Positions 11,101 to 19,967 are shown, counted from the stretch's first letter. The stretch is 64,000 bases of DNA from Arthrobacter sp. ov118 (GCF_900116495.1 NZ_FPAY01000001.1:124001-188000), one strand, 5' to 3'. Program-made: numbers and translations. The notes: generated from the sequence alone by a model not told the origin.

Positions 11101-11205
11101 GATGAATCCGACCACGATCAGGGCCACGATGATCAACGTCGGCGTCAGGGCACCGCGTCGTGTCTTGGGTCTTCCTGGCGGGACAGTGCTGGCGGGACGG
11201 GACAA
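8197..11205 (-). CDS. UPF0182 family large membrane protein
   Basis: A 1002-residue member of UPF0182/COG1615, a family of large actinobacterial membrane proteins with no established function. The N-terminal third has about seven transmembrane helices (for example LTPTLIIVALIVVGFIFFA near 20-38). A large extracytoplasmic domain follows, with conserved stretches such as NRHVVYTHGYGVVAAKGN and VDGNAYPAIVDGRVKWIVDG. The tail after about 900 is Ala/Pro-rich with a short coiled coil. The start is TTG at 11205 with TGAGGT upstream. It follows the S16 protease gene on the same strand, as in mycobacteria (from memory Rv3194c-Rv3193c). Confidence 0.9.
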   Translation of the reverse strand: MSRPASTVPPGRPKTRRGALTPTLIIVALIVVGFIFFANVWTDVLWYQQLGFFEVFLTENLARMLTFLTGFAVMFFAVFYAIRIAYHARPVYAPDSDIRDNLNRYQAQLEPVRRVVMIGIPILFGLFAGSAAASQWQKVLLFFNQEPFGQNDPQFGLDISFYLMTLPFLGFITGFLISVTIVAGLAGILTHYLYGSIRIMERGIFTSRAAQIHLAVTGAAFLLLLGINFWLDRYSTVQSNGGRWAGALYTDVNAVIPTKAILAVAAAIVAVLFIVAAVIGKWRLPVIGTAMLVITAILAGGVYPWVIQQFQVRPSEQTLENEYIKRNIAMTRAAYGLDKVQEKRYNATTNATTGALAPDAQTTANIRLLDPNLISDAFSQLEQYRPYYQFPKALNVDRYQIDGKIQDTVIAVRELNPDGLATNQQSWLNRHVVYTHGYGVVAAKGNKFTVDGKPDFLQAGIPSTGALGNDTTYQPRVYFGENSPDYSIVGAPDGAPHREQDRPAAKEGDGETQYTFTGNGGPNVGSFFNKILYAIKFQSSDLLLSDGVNADSQILYERNPRERVEKVAPYLTVDGNAYPAIVDGRVKWIVDGYTTSPYFPYSQQEQLSAATADSQTAANRTVALPNNSVNYIRNSVKATVDAYDGSVTLYAWDDQDPVLKAWQKVFPTSLKPYTEMSGALMSHVRYPEDLFKVQRELLGRYHVTNPDSFYTNIDAWSVPNDPTVQDEVKQPPYYMSLKMPDQDKPAFQLTSSFIPQVVNGNARNVLYGYLAADSDAGNKKGVKAESYGQLRLLQIPPETQVPGPGQAQNKFNSDPTVSQALNLLRQGASAVLNGNLLTLPVGGGMAYVQPVYLRSTGETSYPTLQRVLVAFGDKIGFAPTLDEALNQLFGGNSGAAAGDKSNKGQTPAAPTTPGGTPAAPGPTDAKAELKAALDEANAAIKAGQDALAKGDFATYGDQQKKLAAALQKALEAEAKLGAPAAPAPSGTAAPTPSPTPSATAGS

Positions 11206-11302
11206 ACTCGGTACCTCATAGCTGGTCGTCTACTGCTGGTTTCTAGTTATTAATCGCTCATTAGTGCCACGAGCGAGGCGAGTGCTTAGTTCCGCGGTCA
11301 GT

Positions 11303-12451
11303 CTAGTTGCTCGTGCAGACAGGAAGGCCAGATATGTCGCCGCCTGACGCGGCGAGTTCAACCGCTTTGCGCGCCTCGGTGAGGTTTTCCACCCGGACGA
11401 CCCGCAGTCCGTCCGGAACATGACCGACGACGTCGTCACAGTTCGCCGCCGGCGCCAGGAACAAGGTGGCCCCGCCAGACCTCGCCCCCTGCATTTTCTG
11501 GGCGATTCCGCCGATCGGTCCCACGGCGCCGTCCGGGGCGATGGTTCCGGTCCCCGCGACGTGTTTGCCGCCAGTCAGGTCACCGGGCGTGAGGGTGTCC
11601 AGGATGCCCAGGGCGAACATCATTCCAGCGCTGGGGCCGCCGACCTGGTCGAGGGAGATCTTGACGTCGAATGGGAAGGTGAACTTGTACTGCAGCAGGA
11701 CGCCAAGAATGTAGCGGCCCGTGCTGCTCTTGGCCGGGGTGATGGTGGCGGTCACCGGACTGCCTGCCCGTTTCACGGACACACTGACCGGTTTGCCGTT
11801 GCCGGCGGCCAGTTCCGCCTGGACGACGCCGAGGGCCGTGATGGGCTTGTCATTGATGGAGACCAGAACGTCGCCCGTCTGCAGCACCCCCTTGGAGGCG
11901 GAGTCGTCCGGGAGGCCGGCGACCTCCATTTTCTGCTCGAACGGGATATTCATTTCCTTCAGCGCCGCGGCTACGGCGTTTTCCTGGGAAGTGGTCATCG
12001 CGGTGGCGCTTTCCTGCTGGGACTGCTCCTTCGTCACGCCGGCGGGGAACAGCAGTTCCTGCGGGTAGACGGCCTTGCTCCCGTTAAGCCAGGCCGAGAA
12101 TGCCTCGAAGACGCTGACCGGGCCGTTGGGGCCGCCGTCGACATAGACCGTGGTGAGGTCCAGGTTGCCCTTGGCGGGGAAGGTTTCGTGGCCTGTAACG
12201 CTGATGACCGGTTTGCCGCTGTCCTGCCCGATGGTATTGAAGATGGGTCCGGGAGCTTCGACCACGTAGGGCACCGGCAGGCTCACAGCAGTGATCCCCA
12301 AGGTCAGAGCCAGCAGGCCGGAGACGAGCATCGCCGATGACCGGTTCGCCAGCTTCCGGGGGCCGCCGGCGCCCGCCAGACGGGCTCTTCTCCCCCGGAC
12401 CGGGCCGGCCGCCGGGTCGCTGGCGGGCTGCTCACCTTGGGTGATTGTCAT
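11303..12451 (-). CDS. Membrane-anchored PDZ and Lon-type (S16) serine protease
   Basis: A 382-residue YlbL-type protein. It has a basic N-terminus, one membrane helix (about 41-62, SGLLALTLGITAVSLPVPYV), a PDZ domain (about 165-235, with VLQTGDVLVSINDKPI) and a C-terminal Lon-like proteolytic domain with the Ser-Lys dyad at Ser274 (GGPSAGMMFALG) and Lys319 (GGIAQKMQGA). There is no AAA+ domain, so it probably acts outside the cytoplasm without ATP. The start is ATG 12451 with GAGAGG upstream. It precedes the UPF0182 gene and is divergent from the DUF2342 gene. Confidence 0.9.
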   Translation of the reverse strand: MTITQGEQPASDPAAGPVRGRRARLAGAGGPRKLANRSSAMLVSGLLALTLGITAVSLPVPYVVEAPGPIFNTIGQDSGKPVISVTGHETFPAKGNLDLTTVYVDGGPNGPVSVFEAFSAWLNGSKAVYPQELLFPAGVTKEQSQQESATAMTTSQENAVAAALKEMNIPFEQKMEVAGLPDDSASKGVLQTGDVLVSINDKPITALGVVQAELAAGNGKPVSVSVKRAGSPVTATITPAKSSTGRYILGVLLQYKFTFPFDVKISLDQVGGPSAGMMFALGILDTLTPGDLTGGKHVAGTGTIAPDGAVGPIGGIAQKMQGARSGGATLFLAPAANCDDVVGHVPDGLRVVRVENLTEARKAVELAASGGDISGLPVCTSN

Positions 12452-12609
12452 TGAACGACCTCTCCATATTCCAACTTCCAAGACTACGCGCTTGGCGGCC
12501 CGGACCGCTCTTTGCCTACAGCGAACGTGGCGCAGTTTCGGCAGACAGCCCCTCTTGCCGAGGGGTACCGTGAAGTTGAATAACAGCCACACCGACGATC
12601 GGCGGGACC

Positions 12610-14085
12610 ATGACTTCCAACCCACTCAACCCGTCCAATGGCGACGAGGAACCCAAGGATCCCCTGGCAGAAATGCTCAAGAATCTGATGGGCGGTCAGG
12701 GCATGGGCAACATCGACCCCGCTGAACTCGCCAAGGCCGCAGGCCTCCCGGACGATCCAAACCTTCTGGCGCAGATGTTCTCGCAGGTGCAGGCGATGAT
12801 GAACGCTCCCTCCGAGGGGCCCGTCAATTGGCAGCTGGCGCATGAGAACGCCCGGCGCGTGGCCGCCAGCGGATCCGACCCCTCGGTCACGTCCCACCAG
12901 TCCCGGGAGGTCGACGAGGCCCTGCGGCTGGCCGAGCTCTGGCTCGACCAGGTCACCGGGCTTCCGGCCACGGGACTGATTGGCCGGGCGTGGTCCCGGG
13001 CCGAATGGGTCGAGGAGACCCTCGGAACCTGGAAACGGCTGACCGAGCCCGTGGCCAACAGCATCGCCAATGCCCTCTCCGCCGCGATGACCGAGCAGAT
13101 GCCCGAGGAGATGAAGGCCATGATGGGCGGCGCCTCCTCGATGATCCAGAACATGGGCGGGGCGATCTTCGGCATGCAGCTGGGCCAGGCGATCGGTGCC
13201 CTGTCCGCCGAAGTAGTCAGCTCGACGGACATCGGTGTGCCCCTGGCAGACCTCGAAATGGCGCTTTTGCCGGCCAACGTGGCGAAATTCGGTGAGGGCC
13301 TCAGCCTGCCCGAGAATGACATCCGCCTGTTCCTCGCCGTGCGCGAGGCGGCCCACGCCCGCCTGTTCGTCCAGGTCCCCTGGCTGCGGGGCCATCTGCT
13401 CAGCGCGATCGAGGACTACGCGCGCGGTATCCACATCGACACTTCCAAGATCGAGGAACTGGCGCGGGAGATCGATCCCAGTAACCCCGAAGGCATCCAG
13501 GAGGCGCTCTCCCAGGGCGTCTTCATGCCGCAGCGCACACCCGCCCAGGAGCAGGCGCTCGAAAAACTCGAGACGGCCCTCGCTTTGGTGGAAGGCTGGG
13601 TGGACGAACTCACCTGGGGTGCGACGGAGAAGCTGCTGCCCTCCGCCGCCGCACTGCGTGAGACGGTCCGGCGTCGCCGGGCGACCGGAGGCCCGGCGGA
13701 GCACGCGTTCTCGTCCCTAGTGGGACTCGAACTGCGGCCGCGCCGGCTCCGCGAGGCCGCCACACTTTGGGCGTCGCTGAAGGTCGAGCGCGGGGTCGAG
13801 GGCCGCGATGCCGTCTGGAAGCATCCCGATCTGCTGCCCACCGCCGAGGATCTGGACGATCCTCAGGGCTTCAGCGAACGCCGGAAGCTGGCCGAGGCCA
13901 GCGACAGCGAGGTTGATGACGCCCTGCAGAAGCTGCTGAGCGGAGGCTTCGACGAGCCCGCTGACACCGGTGCGGCGGACACCGAAGGCACTGCGGAGTC
14001 CGGCGGGTCCGGTCAGGAACCGCCTGCGGCCAACGACGACGACCGCGAGGAGGGCGGGACGAACGACGGCGGCCCCAAGGCGTAG
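12610..14085 (+). CDS. DUF2342 family, putative zinc-dependent metalloprotease-like protein
   Basis: A 491-residue member of the actinobacterial DUF2342/TIGR03624 family, sometimes labelled zincin-like hydrolase or coenzyme F420 biosynthesis-associated. No activity is established. Visible features are an N-terminal DPLAEMLKNLMGG segment, a Met/Gly-rich region (MMGGASSMIQNMGGAIFGMQ, about 176-195), the conserved REAAHARLFVQVPWL block (about 246-260) and an acidic disordered tail after about 455. The canonical HExxH motif is not seen. Its place next to the S16 protease gene is shared with mycobacteria (from memory Rv3195). Confidence 0.85.
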   Translation: MTSNPLNPSNGDEEPKDPLAEMLKNLMGGQGMGNIDPAELAKAAGLPDDPNLLAQMFSQVQAMMNAPSEGPVNWQLAHENARRVAASGSDPSVTSHQSREVDEALRLAELWLDQVTGLPATGLIGRAWSRAEWVEETLGTWKRLTEPVANSIANALSAAMTEQMPEEMKAMMGGASSMIQNMGGAIFGMQLGQAIGALSAEVVSSTDIGVPLADLEMALLPANVAKFGEGLSLPENDIRLFLAVREAAHARLFVQVPWLRGHLLSAIEDYARGIHIDTSKIEELAREIDPSNPEGIQEALSQGVFMPQRTPAQEQALEKLETALALVEGWVDELTWGATEKLLPSAAALRETVRRRRATGGPAEHAFSSLVGLELRPRRLREAATLWASLKVERGVEGRDAVWKHPDLLPTAEDLDDPQGFSERRKLAEASDSEVDDALQKLLSGGFDEPADTGAADTEGTAESGGSGQEPPAANDDDREEGGTNDGGPKA

Positions 14086-14129
14086 GCCTTGAACGCCAGC
14101 TGCCGCGCGACGCCGGGCTGGTTAGAACG

Positions 14130-14840
14130 CTAGTTGGCCCCGGCCGGGATTTCGGTTCCGTCCGGGGCTTCGTCGTATCCGCCGCCGGGCCCTAGGCCTC
14201 GGGAGGTCGCGAACGAGACCCCCTCCAAAAAAGCCTTGGCGCGCTCTGTCTCCGGATAAGCAGCCAGCAGCCGCCAGAAGGCGGCGTCGTGACCGGCCAC
14301 CAAGAGGTGGGCGAGCTCGTGGAGCAGCACATAGTCGATCACCCACTGCGGCATGGGCTGAAGCTTCGTCGAGAGCCTGATGGTTCCTTCGGACGGTGTG
14401 GCCGAACCCCAGCGTGAGTTCTGGTTGGTGACCCAGCGGACCGACGACGGCACCGCCCGGCCGCCGAGGTACTTCGCTGACAATACGGCGGCGTGGGCTG
14501 CCAGATCGGCGTCACTGCGGGGCCGCCGCCGGCCGGAGCCGCGCGGGCCGCGGGCCCCCTGGAGCCGGAGTTTTTCCAGCATGCGGTGCACCCATTCCCG
14601 TTCCTGGGCCCTGCTGAAGGAGGCGGGAATGGCGACCACGGCGGTGCCGTCTTCCCAGAACGCGGCGACTGTCCGGCGTCGGCGGGCGGACCGGCGCACC
14701 ACGACAGGGGCGCCGTCGGCCGTGGTCAGCGGCGTTACCGCCGGCACGGCACCGGGGGCCCCGCCCGGCCGGCGGCCTCCGGAATTCCCGGCGCTGGTGC
14801 TGTCGCTGTTGTTGTCGCTGTTGTTGTTTCGGGCGGCCAT
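14130..14840 (-). CDS. YgjP/DUF45-type zinc metallopeptidase
   Basis: A 236-residue protein with a disordered N-terminus (Asn/Ser- and Gly-rich, 1-35) and a WLM/YgjP-like metallopeptidase domain. The metal site is the HExxH helix in DYVLLHELAHLLVAGHDAAF, and the family WGSATPSEGTIRLS segment precedes it. Its substrate is unknown. The ATG overlaps the uvrD2 stop by one base (TGATG), so it is translationally coupled to the helicase. It ends convergently with the DUF2342 gene. Confidence 0.88.
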   Translation of the reverse strand: MAARNNNSDNNSDSTSAGNSGGRRPGGAPGAVPAVTPLTTADGAPVVVRRSARRRRTVAAFWEDGTAVVAIPASFSRAQEREWVHRMLEKLRLQGARGPRGSGRRRPRSDADLAAHAAVLSAKYLGGRAVPSSVRWVTNQNSRWGSATPSEGTIRLSTKLQPMPQWVIDYVLLHELAHLLVAGHDAAFWRLLAAYPETERAKAFLEGVSFATSRGLGPGGGYDEAPDGTEIPAGAN

Positions 14841-17056
14841 CAGTGCCCCGAATTCTCGGCTAAGACCGTCAGGACGGCCTCGCCGTACTTTTCCAGCTTG
14901 GAGGGGCCCACTCCGGCGAGTTTGGCCAACTGCTCCAGCGAATCCGGGCGGGCCTCGGCGATGGCGGTCAATGTGGCGTCGGTAAACACCACAAACGCCG
15001 GGACGTCGGCCTCCAGCGCGGTGTTTTTCCGCCATTGCCTCAGCGCGTTGAACGTCTGTTCCTCGTAGCTGGGCGGGCACTGGTTGCAGCGCCCCACCTT
15101 GCGTTCCGCGCCGCTGGAGAGCATGCTGCCGCAGACCCGGCACGACGCCGGGACAGCAGCCTTGCGGCGTGGCGGCGCTCCCTTGCCCCTGAGGTGTGAG
15201 CTGGCCACGGAGTCGGGGCGCAGACCGTCCAGGAAGCGTGAGGGTTTGCGGTTGGCCCGACCGCCCGGTGTCCGTGCGGTCGACCAGGACAGGGAGAGAT
15301 ATTCCCGGGCGCGGGTGATGCCGACGTAAAGGAGCCGGCGTTCCTCATCCACCGCTGAAGGGGTGTCCGCGAACGAGATCGGCATGAGTCCCTCGCTGAG
15401 GCCCACAAGGAACACTGCGTCCCATTCCAGTCCCTTGGCGGCGTGCAGCGACGCGAGGGTGACGCCCTGGACGGTCGGTGCGTGCTGCGCCAGGGACCGT
15501 TCCTGAAGTTCGTTGACGAAGTCCCCGAGCGTGAATTGCGGTCCCCTGCTGACTACGAGTTCGTCGGCAAGGGCAACCAGGGCAGCCAGCGATTCCCAGC
15601 GTTCCCGAAGCGCGCCACCATTGTGCGGTGCCGCGTCGGTGTAGCCGAGCGAGGCAACGATGTCGCGGACCAGCTGCCCGAGGGGCTCAGGCGTGGCGGT
15701 TTCGGCCACGGCCCGGGTGGCGGCCCGGAGCTGCAGGATCGCGTCCCGGACTTCCTTCCGCGCAAAGAACCGCTCCCCGCCGCGCAGCTGGTAACCGATC
15801 CCGGCCGAGGCCAGGGCCTGCTCGTAGGCTTCAGACTGACCGTTGGTGCGGAAGAGCACGGCGACCTGGCTGGCCGGCGTGCCGGCGTCGAGCAGCTCGC
15901 GGATCCGGGCGGCGACCGTGGCGGCCTCGGCCTCGTCGTCGGAGCACTCGGTGAACTGGGGAGCCGGACCGGCCGGCCGCTGCGCGATGAGCTGCAGCGG
16001 CGTGGCCCAGGCGGCGTCCGCCGCGGGACCGCCGCTGCGCCGGCCCGCGAGGAGGTCGTTGGCGAGCCGGACCACCTGCGGGGTGGAACGGTAGTCCCGG
16101 ATTAGCTTGACCACGTGGGCCTCGGGGTACACGGCCTTGAATCCAAGCAGGTGCTTCGGCGAGGCGCCGGTAAAGGAGTAGATGGTCTGGCTGGCATCGC
16201 CCACGACGCAGAGGTCCTCGCGGCCGCCAAGCCACAGCTCCAGGAGCCGCTGCTGCAGGGGCGAAACGTCCTGGTACTCGTCGACGACGAAGTGCCGGTA
16301 CTGCTCCCGGACGGTCGCCGCCACCTTCGGATCCTCCTGCAGGATGCCCACGGTGATCAGCAGCACGTCCTCGAAGTCGATGACGTTGCGGTCGGTCTTG
16401 ACGTCCTCGTAGGACTGGAAGACCCGTGCGACGGCGGTCAGGTCAAAGCCACCGGGAGTGCCCCGGCCCTGGGCGTTTTCCAGATAGTTCGCCGGGGTCA
16501 GCATGGAGACCTTGGCCCACTCGATTTCAGAGGCGAGGTCGCGGATGGACGCGCGGTCCGTGCTGAGCCGGAGCCGCCGCGCGGCCTCGGCGATCATCTG
16601 GGCTTTGTGGTCCAGCAGATTGGGCAGCGTGCCGCCGACCGCCTGCGGCCAGAAAAACTGCAACTGGCGCAGGGCCGCGGCGTGGAAAGTGCGCGCCTGG
16701 ACGTTGCCGACCCCCAGGTCCCGGAGCCTGCTGCGCATCTCCGCAGCGGCGCGGGCCGTGAACGTGACGGCCAGGAGCCGTTGCGGGCTGTACACGCCCG
16801 AGTGCACGCCATAGGCGATCCGGTGCGTAATGGCACGTGTCTTGCCCGTTCCGGCGCCGGCCAGCACACACATCGGTCCCTGCAGGGTGCTGGCGACCTC
16901 GCGCTGCTCGGCGTCAAGGCCGCCGAGGATGCGTTCCTCCAGCGAGCGCGTGTCCGGTGCGGGACCGCCGTCGGGCATGTGCCCGGCCACCGCCTCCCCG
17001 GCCCCGGCGGACCCGTCACCGAGGATGGTGCTGAAGTTCAATTTCTCTGTGGTCAC
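14840..17056 (-). CDS. uvrD2: ATP-dependent DNA helicase UvrD2
   Basis: A 738-residue SF1A 3'-to-5' helicase. The Walker A is GAGTGKTRA (about 67-75) and the Walker B is VVDEYQDVSPLQ; GDASQTIYSFTGA and the C-terminal VTLASLHAAKGLEWD motifs are intact. After the motor come a four-cysteine element (CRVCGSMLS...CNQC) and an HRDC domain (about 655-735), the layout that defines mycobacterial UvrD2. The start is GTG 17056 with only a weak ribosome-binding site. It lies 50 bp after nudC on the same strand and overlaps the YgjP gene. Confidence 0.95.
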   Translation of the reverse strand: MTTEKLNFSTILGDGSAGAGEAVAGHMPDGGPAPDTRSLEERILGGLDAEQREVASTLQGPMCVLAGAGTGKTRAITHRIAYGVHSGVYSPQRLLAVTFTARAAAEMRSRLRDLGVGNVQARTFHAAALRQLQFFWPQAVGGTLPNLLDHKAQMIAEAARRLRLSTDRASIRDLASEIEWAKVSMLTPANYLENAQGRGTPGGFDLTAVARVFQSYEDVKTDRNVIDFEDVLLITVGILQEDPKVAATVREQYRHFVVDEYQDVSPLQQRLLELWLGGREDLCVVGDASQTIYSFTGASPKHLLGFKAVYPEAHVVKLIRDYRSTPQVVRLANDLLAGRRSGGPAADAAWATPLQLIAQRPAGPAPQFTECSDDEAEAATVAARIRELLDAGTPASQVAVLFRTNGQSEAYEQALASAGIGYQLRGGERFFARKEVRDAILQLRAATRAVAETATPEPLGQLVRDIVASLGYTDAAPHNGGALRERWESLAALVALADELVVSRGPQFTLGDFVNELQERSLAQHAPTVQGVTLASLHAAKGLEWDAVFLVGLSEGLMPISFADTPSAVDEERRLLYVGITRAREYLSLSWSTARTPGGRANRKPSRFLDGLRPDSVASSHLRGKGAPPRRKAAVPASCRVCGSMLSSGAERKVGRCNQCPPSYEEQTFNALRQWRKNTALEADVPAFVVFTDATLTAIAEARPDSLEQLAKLAGVGPSKLEKYGEAVLTVLAENSGH

Positions 17057-17106
17057 TTTTGCTGCTCAGTCAGTAGTGGTTGTCCTGCGGATGGAGTCAG
17101 GCCGTG

Positions 17107-18180
17107 TCAGGCGGCCGCGTCCTGAATGACGCCGCCGTACCAGTGTTCGATAAGGGACCTGGCGATTGAGAGCCGGCTGGAAATGACGATCTCGCCGCTC
17201 AGGACGGCCTCCTGCAGCTCGCTCCGGCTGAACCAGCGGGCCCTGGTGACCTCGACGCCGTCGGGCCGGGCTTCGGTGTCCGCCGTGGTGGCCGTGAAGC
17301 CAAGCATCAGCGAAGCGGGGAACGGCCAGGACTGCGACCCCAGGTACTGCGAGGCGGTGACGCGGACCCCGACTTCCTCGCCGATCTCCCGCTGCACCGC
17401 CTGTTCCAGGGACTCCCCCGGCTCGACGAAGCCGGCGAGCGTCGAATAGTTCCGGGCGTCGAGCGGGCCGCCGCCGCCCAGCAGGATCCGCCCGTCCGGT
17501 CCCACCACGGTCACGATGATGGCCGGGTCCGTCCGGGGAAAGTGCTCGGAGTTATCGGTCGGACAGCGGCGGACCCAGCCGCCGGCCTCCACCTGCGTGG
17601 GCGTGCCGCAACGCGGGCAATGGGTGTGGGTGGCGTGCCAGTTGGCGATGGCGCTGGCTTCGATGAACAGGGCCGTGTCCGTGGCGTTCAGCCGTGCGGC
17701 GACATCGCGGAAACCAGCCCACTGGGCATCGGCGGGGATGCCGGCGACGTGGGGTTCGAACTCCTCGGCCCGGACTTCAAACTGGACCGGCAGGACAAAG
17801 AGGACGACCTCGGTGCCGGCCTCGAGGTCTGAACCGGGCAGGGCCGACCCCAGGTAGATCACGTGCTCCGGAGCGTAGGGGCTGTTCGCCAAGTGCTCGG
17901 CGAGCTCGGCCGCGTCCAGGAATACGAGGCCGTCGCCGCTGACCAGGGCCTGCCGGCCGGAGAGGACGAGGGCCCGCGCCGAGCCTGAGTCGAGCAACTC
18001 CGCCAGCATTCCGGGTTTTTGCCGGGCCGCGGATCCGCGGTCGATCAGCGCCGGGTGCACCGGCAGCACCGTGTCAATCAGGTGGTTTGCCGGCAGCCGC
18101 CGCACCGCAGGCGCCCCGCCATCGGGCGCCGTGGCATCAGCGGGCGTTTTCCCGGATGTCGGATTCTCCGCAAGACTCAT
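17107..18180 (-). CDS. nudC: NAD+/NADH diphosphatase (Nudix)
   Basis: A 357-residue NudC that hydrolyses NAD(H) to NMN(H) and AMP and can decap NAD-RNA. A zinc-ribbon region has CPRC (188-191) and Cys206; the fourth ligand position reads PTDN rather than Cys. The Nudix box is complete (GFVEPGESLEQAVQREIGEE, 250-269). The NADH-specific array reads SQSWPFPAS (282-290), with Ser where Pro is usual. The ATG is preceded by TACGGT-N6, so the mRNA is probably leaderless. It heads a unit with uvrD2 and the YgjP gene. Confidence 0.93.
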   Translation of the reverse strand: MSLAENPTSGKTPADATAPDGGAPAVRRLPANHLIDTVLPVHPALIDRGSAARQKPGMLAELLDSGSARALVLSGRQALVSGDGLVFLDAAELAEHLANSPYAPEHVIYLGSALPGSDLEAGTEVVLFVLPVQFEVRAEEFEPHVAGIPADAQWAGFRDVAARLNATDTALFIEASAIANWHATHTHCPRCGTPTQVEAGGWVRRCPTDNSEHFPRTDPAIIVTVVGPDGRILLGGGGPLDARNYSTLAGFVEPGESLEQAVQREIGEEVGVRVTASQYLGSQSWPFPASLMLGFTATTADTEARPDGVEVTRARWFSRSELQEAVLSGEIVISSRLSIARSLIEHWYGGVIQDAAA

Positions 18181-18186
18181 ACACCC

Positions 18187-18192
18187 ACCGTA
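18187..18192 (-). promoter_or_regulatory. -10 box for leaderless nudC mRNA
   Basis: On the minus strand TACGGT is followed by 6 nt and the nudC ATG. It is back to back with a similar box serving the divergent phosphotransferase gene. A 10-bp inverted repeat (18234-18243 with 18254-18263) lies between them. Confidence 0.5.
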
Positions 18193-18344
18193 CTGACTCG
18201 GGCAGACAATTTACATTTGCCGCCCCCGCCGCCGGGCCCTCGCGGACGCGGGCGCGAGGGCCCACTTGTCTCGGAATCGGCCCTGATTTGGCCTTGATCT
18301 CAAGACTCGCCGAAGTGCATCGCTGTCTTGGGCGCCGGTGACTC

Positions 18345-18350
18345 TACCGT
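18345..18350 (+). promoter_or_regulatory. -10 box for leaderless phosphotransferase mRNA
   Basis: TACCGT is followed by GGAAGG (6 nt) and the GTG start. The purine run abuts the start codon, too close to act as a Shine-Dalgarno site, so the leaderless reading is preferred. Confidence 0.45.
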
Positions 18351-18356
18351 GGAAGG

Positions 18357-19922
18357 GTGAGAAGGAAACCAATCGAACTGGCAGCTGTAGCAACTGCGGC
18401 GGTACCAGGCCTGAGCCCGACCGCCGTCAGCTCTGCGCCCGACGATCCGGCAGACTTCGATGCGGCCCTCCTGCTGGATTCCGAGGGCAAGCGGTGGCGC
18501 GTCCGGTCCCCCCGGCACGCCGAAGCCAGCGCCCGGCTGGAGACCGAATTCCTGGTTCTGCGGGCCTTCGCTCCCGGCATCCGGGCCGAACTGCCGTTCC
18601 TTATGCCCACGGTGGCGGGAACTGTCCGGCAGGGACAGCTCAGCACCTTCGTATACTCCCATCTGGCCGGCGCGACCCGCTCCCTCGACGACCTCAGCGA
18701 CGGCCCGCCGGCCTTGGCCCGGGAGATCGGGGCGGCACTGGCCGCCATCCATGACCTCCCGCGGTCGATCGTGAGCAATGCCGATCTTCCCAGCTACACC
18801 CCCAACGAGTTCCGCCAGCGCCGCCTGAACGAACTGGACCAGGCCGCCACCACCGGAAAAATCCCGCCGCTGCTGCTGCGGCGCTGGGAACACGCGATGG
18901 AAGACGTCTCCCTCTGGCGCTTCAATCCCTGCGTCGTCCACGGCGACCTCCATGAGGACAACCTGCTGGTCGACGGCGACCGGGTAACCGCCGTGACGGG
19001 CTGGACCGACCTGCGCATCGGCGACCCGGCGGACGATATGGCCTGGCTGGTCGCCTCGAACGAGCAGGACTTCGTCAGCGCGGTGCTGGAACACTACACC
19101 TCCACCCGGCGTGACGTACCCGACGCCCATCTTCTCCGGCGGGCGGCGCTGTCAGCCGAATTCGCCCTGGCCCAGTACCTGGTCAAGGGGCTGGCCGCGG
19201 GCAACGGAGACATGATCGACGAGGCCGAGTCCATGCTGGCCACCCTTGCCGATGACGTCGCAGAACACGGCGGCCAGCCCATCAGCGTGGAACCCCTGCC
19301 CCTGCCGGTCGCGGCACCCGCGCCTGGCTCCGAGGACGCGGCCGGCCTCCCGGAGGCACCCGTCCGCCCACCCGTCTCCCCCGATGCACCCCCGGCAGCC
19401 GCTCAGGCGGTTCCACCCGTAGCCTCGGTACCTGCCGGGGGCAAGGTCACCCTGGTTCCTTTGGACCCGGTACCAGGTCCGGACCCCACTCTGGCGCCGG
19501 CCGCGGTTCCGGAGGTCAATGCCCGGCCCGCGGTGCAAGTTGCGCCCATCCCCCGCGATGAGGAAGCCGATGCCGCGAAGGCTGCCCCGGGCGGCACGGA
19601 CCGGAACGACGAAGGTGCGCCTGAAGACGGGGCGCTCGACGACGGCCCGGCGGCCGACCAGCCGACAGTGGATGACGCGAAGTCCGGCGGCGGCGCGGCG
19701 GAGGCCACGCAGGCAGGTGCAGTCCACGCCGAGGTAACGCAGCCCGATGGAACGCAGCCCGATGACGCGGAAGTCGATGTCACCTCGGCCGCGGCACCTG
19801 CCCCCAACGACACCGCAACGCAGTCAATCGCCGTCGTGCAGCCCGGTGCCGACAAGCGGCCGGAGCCTGGTGACCACACGTCGACCGCCGCCATCACGGT
19901 GGTCGACGCCCAAACCCGGTAG
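18357..19922 (+). CDS. Aminoglycoside/macrolide phosphotransferase-like protein with acidic tail
   Basis: A 521-residue protein. Residues about 30-300 form an APH-fold kinase related to macrolide 2'-phosphotransferases: VVHGDLHEDNLLVD (about 193-206) carries the catalytic Asp and the metal-binding Asn, and WTDLRIGDPADDMAWL follows. The position just before the WTD, where Mph enzymes have Asp (IDWT), is Gly here (VTGWTD), so one metal ligand appears lost. Residues after about 310 are Pro/Ala/Asp-rich and disordered. The gene lies between nudC and adnB in the repair island. Resistance, a cellular metabolite substrate, or a non-catalytic role are all open. Confidence 0.75.
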   Translation: MRRKPIELAAVATAAVPGLSPTAVSSAPDDPADFDAALLLDSEGKRWRVRSPRHAEASARLETEFLVLRAFAPGIRAELPFLMPTVAGTVRQGQLSTFVYSHLAGATRSLDDLSDGPPALAREIGAALAAIHDLPRSIVSNADLPSYTPNEFRQRRLNELDQAATTGKIPPLLLRRWEHAMEDVSLWRFNPCVVHGDLHEDNLLVDGDRVTAVTGWTDLRIGDPADDMAWLVASNEQDFVSAVLEHYTSTRRDVPDAHLLRRAALSAEFALAQYLVKGLAAGNGDMIDEAESMLATLADDVAEHGGQPISVEPLPLPVAAPAPGSEDAAGLPEAPVRPPVSPDAPPAAAQAVPPVASVPAGGKVTLVPLDPVPGPDPTLAPAAVPEVNARPAVQVAPIPRDEEADAAKAAPGGTDRNDEGAPEDGALDDGPAADQPTVDDAKSGGGAAEATQAGAVHAEVTQPDGTQPDDAEVDVTSAAAPAPNDTATQSIAVVQPGADKRPEPGDHTSTAAITVVDAQTR

Positions 19923-19923
19923 G

Positions 19924-19960
19924 CCGGCGGCCGGAACTGCACGCCTGTCCCGGCTGCCGG
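19924..19960. terminator. Hairpin between convergent genes
   Basis: An 11-bp stem (19924-19934 with 19950-19960, one G-T pair) lies between the phosphotransferase gene and the end of adnB and could end both transcripts. Confidence 0.5.
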
Positions 19961-19967
19961 GTTCCGC

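Noticed and set aside
8329..11253. A 974-codon open frame antisense to the UPF0182 gene
   Set aside because: Shadow of high-GC codon bias; the product is Gly/Arg/Asp-rich without a recognisable domain and has no ribosome-binding site.
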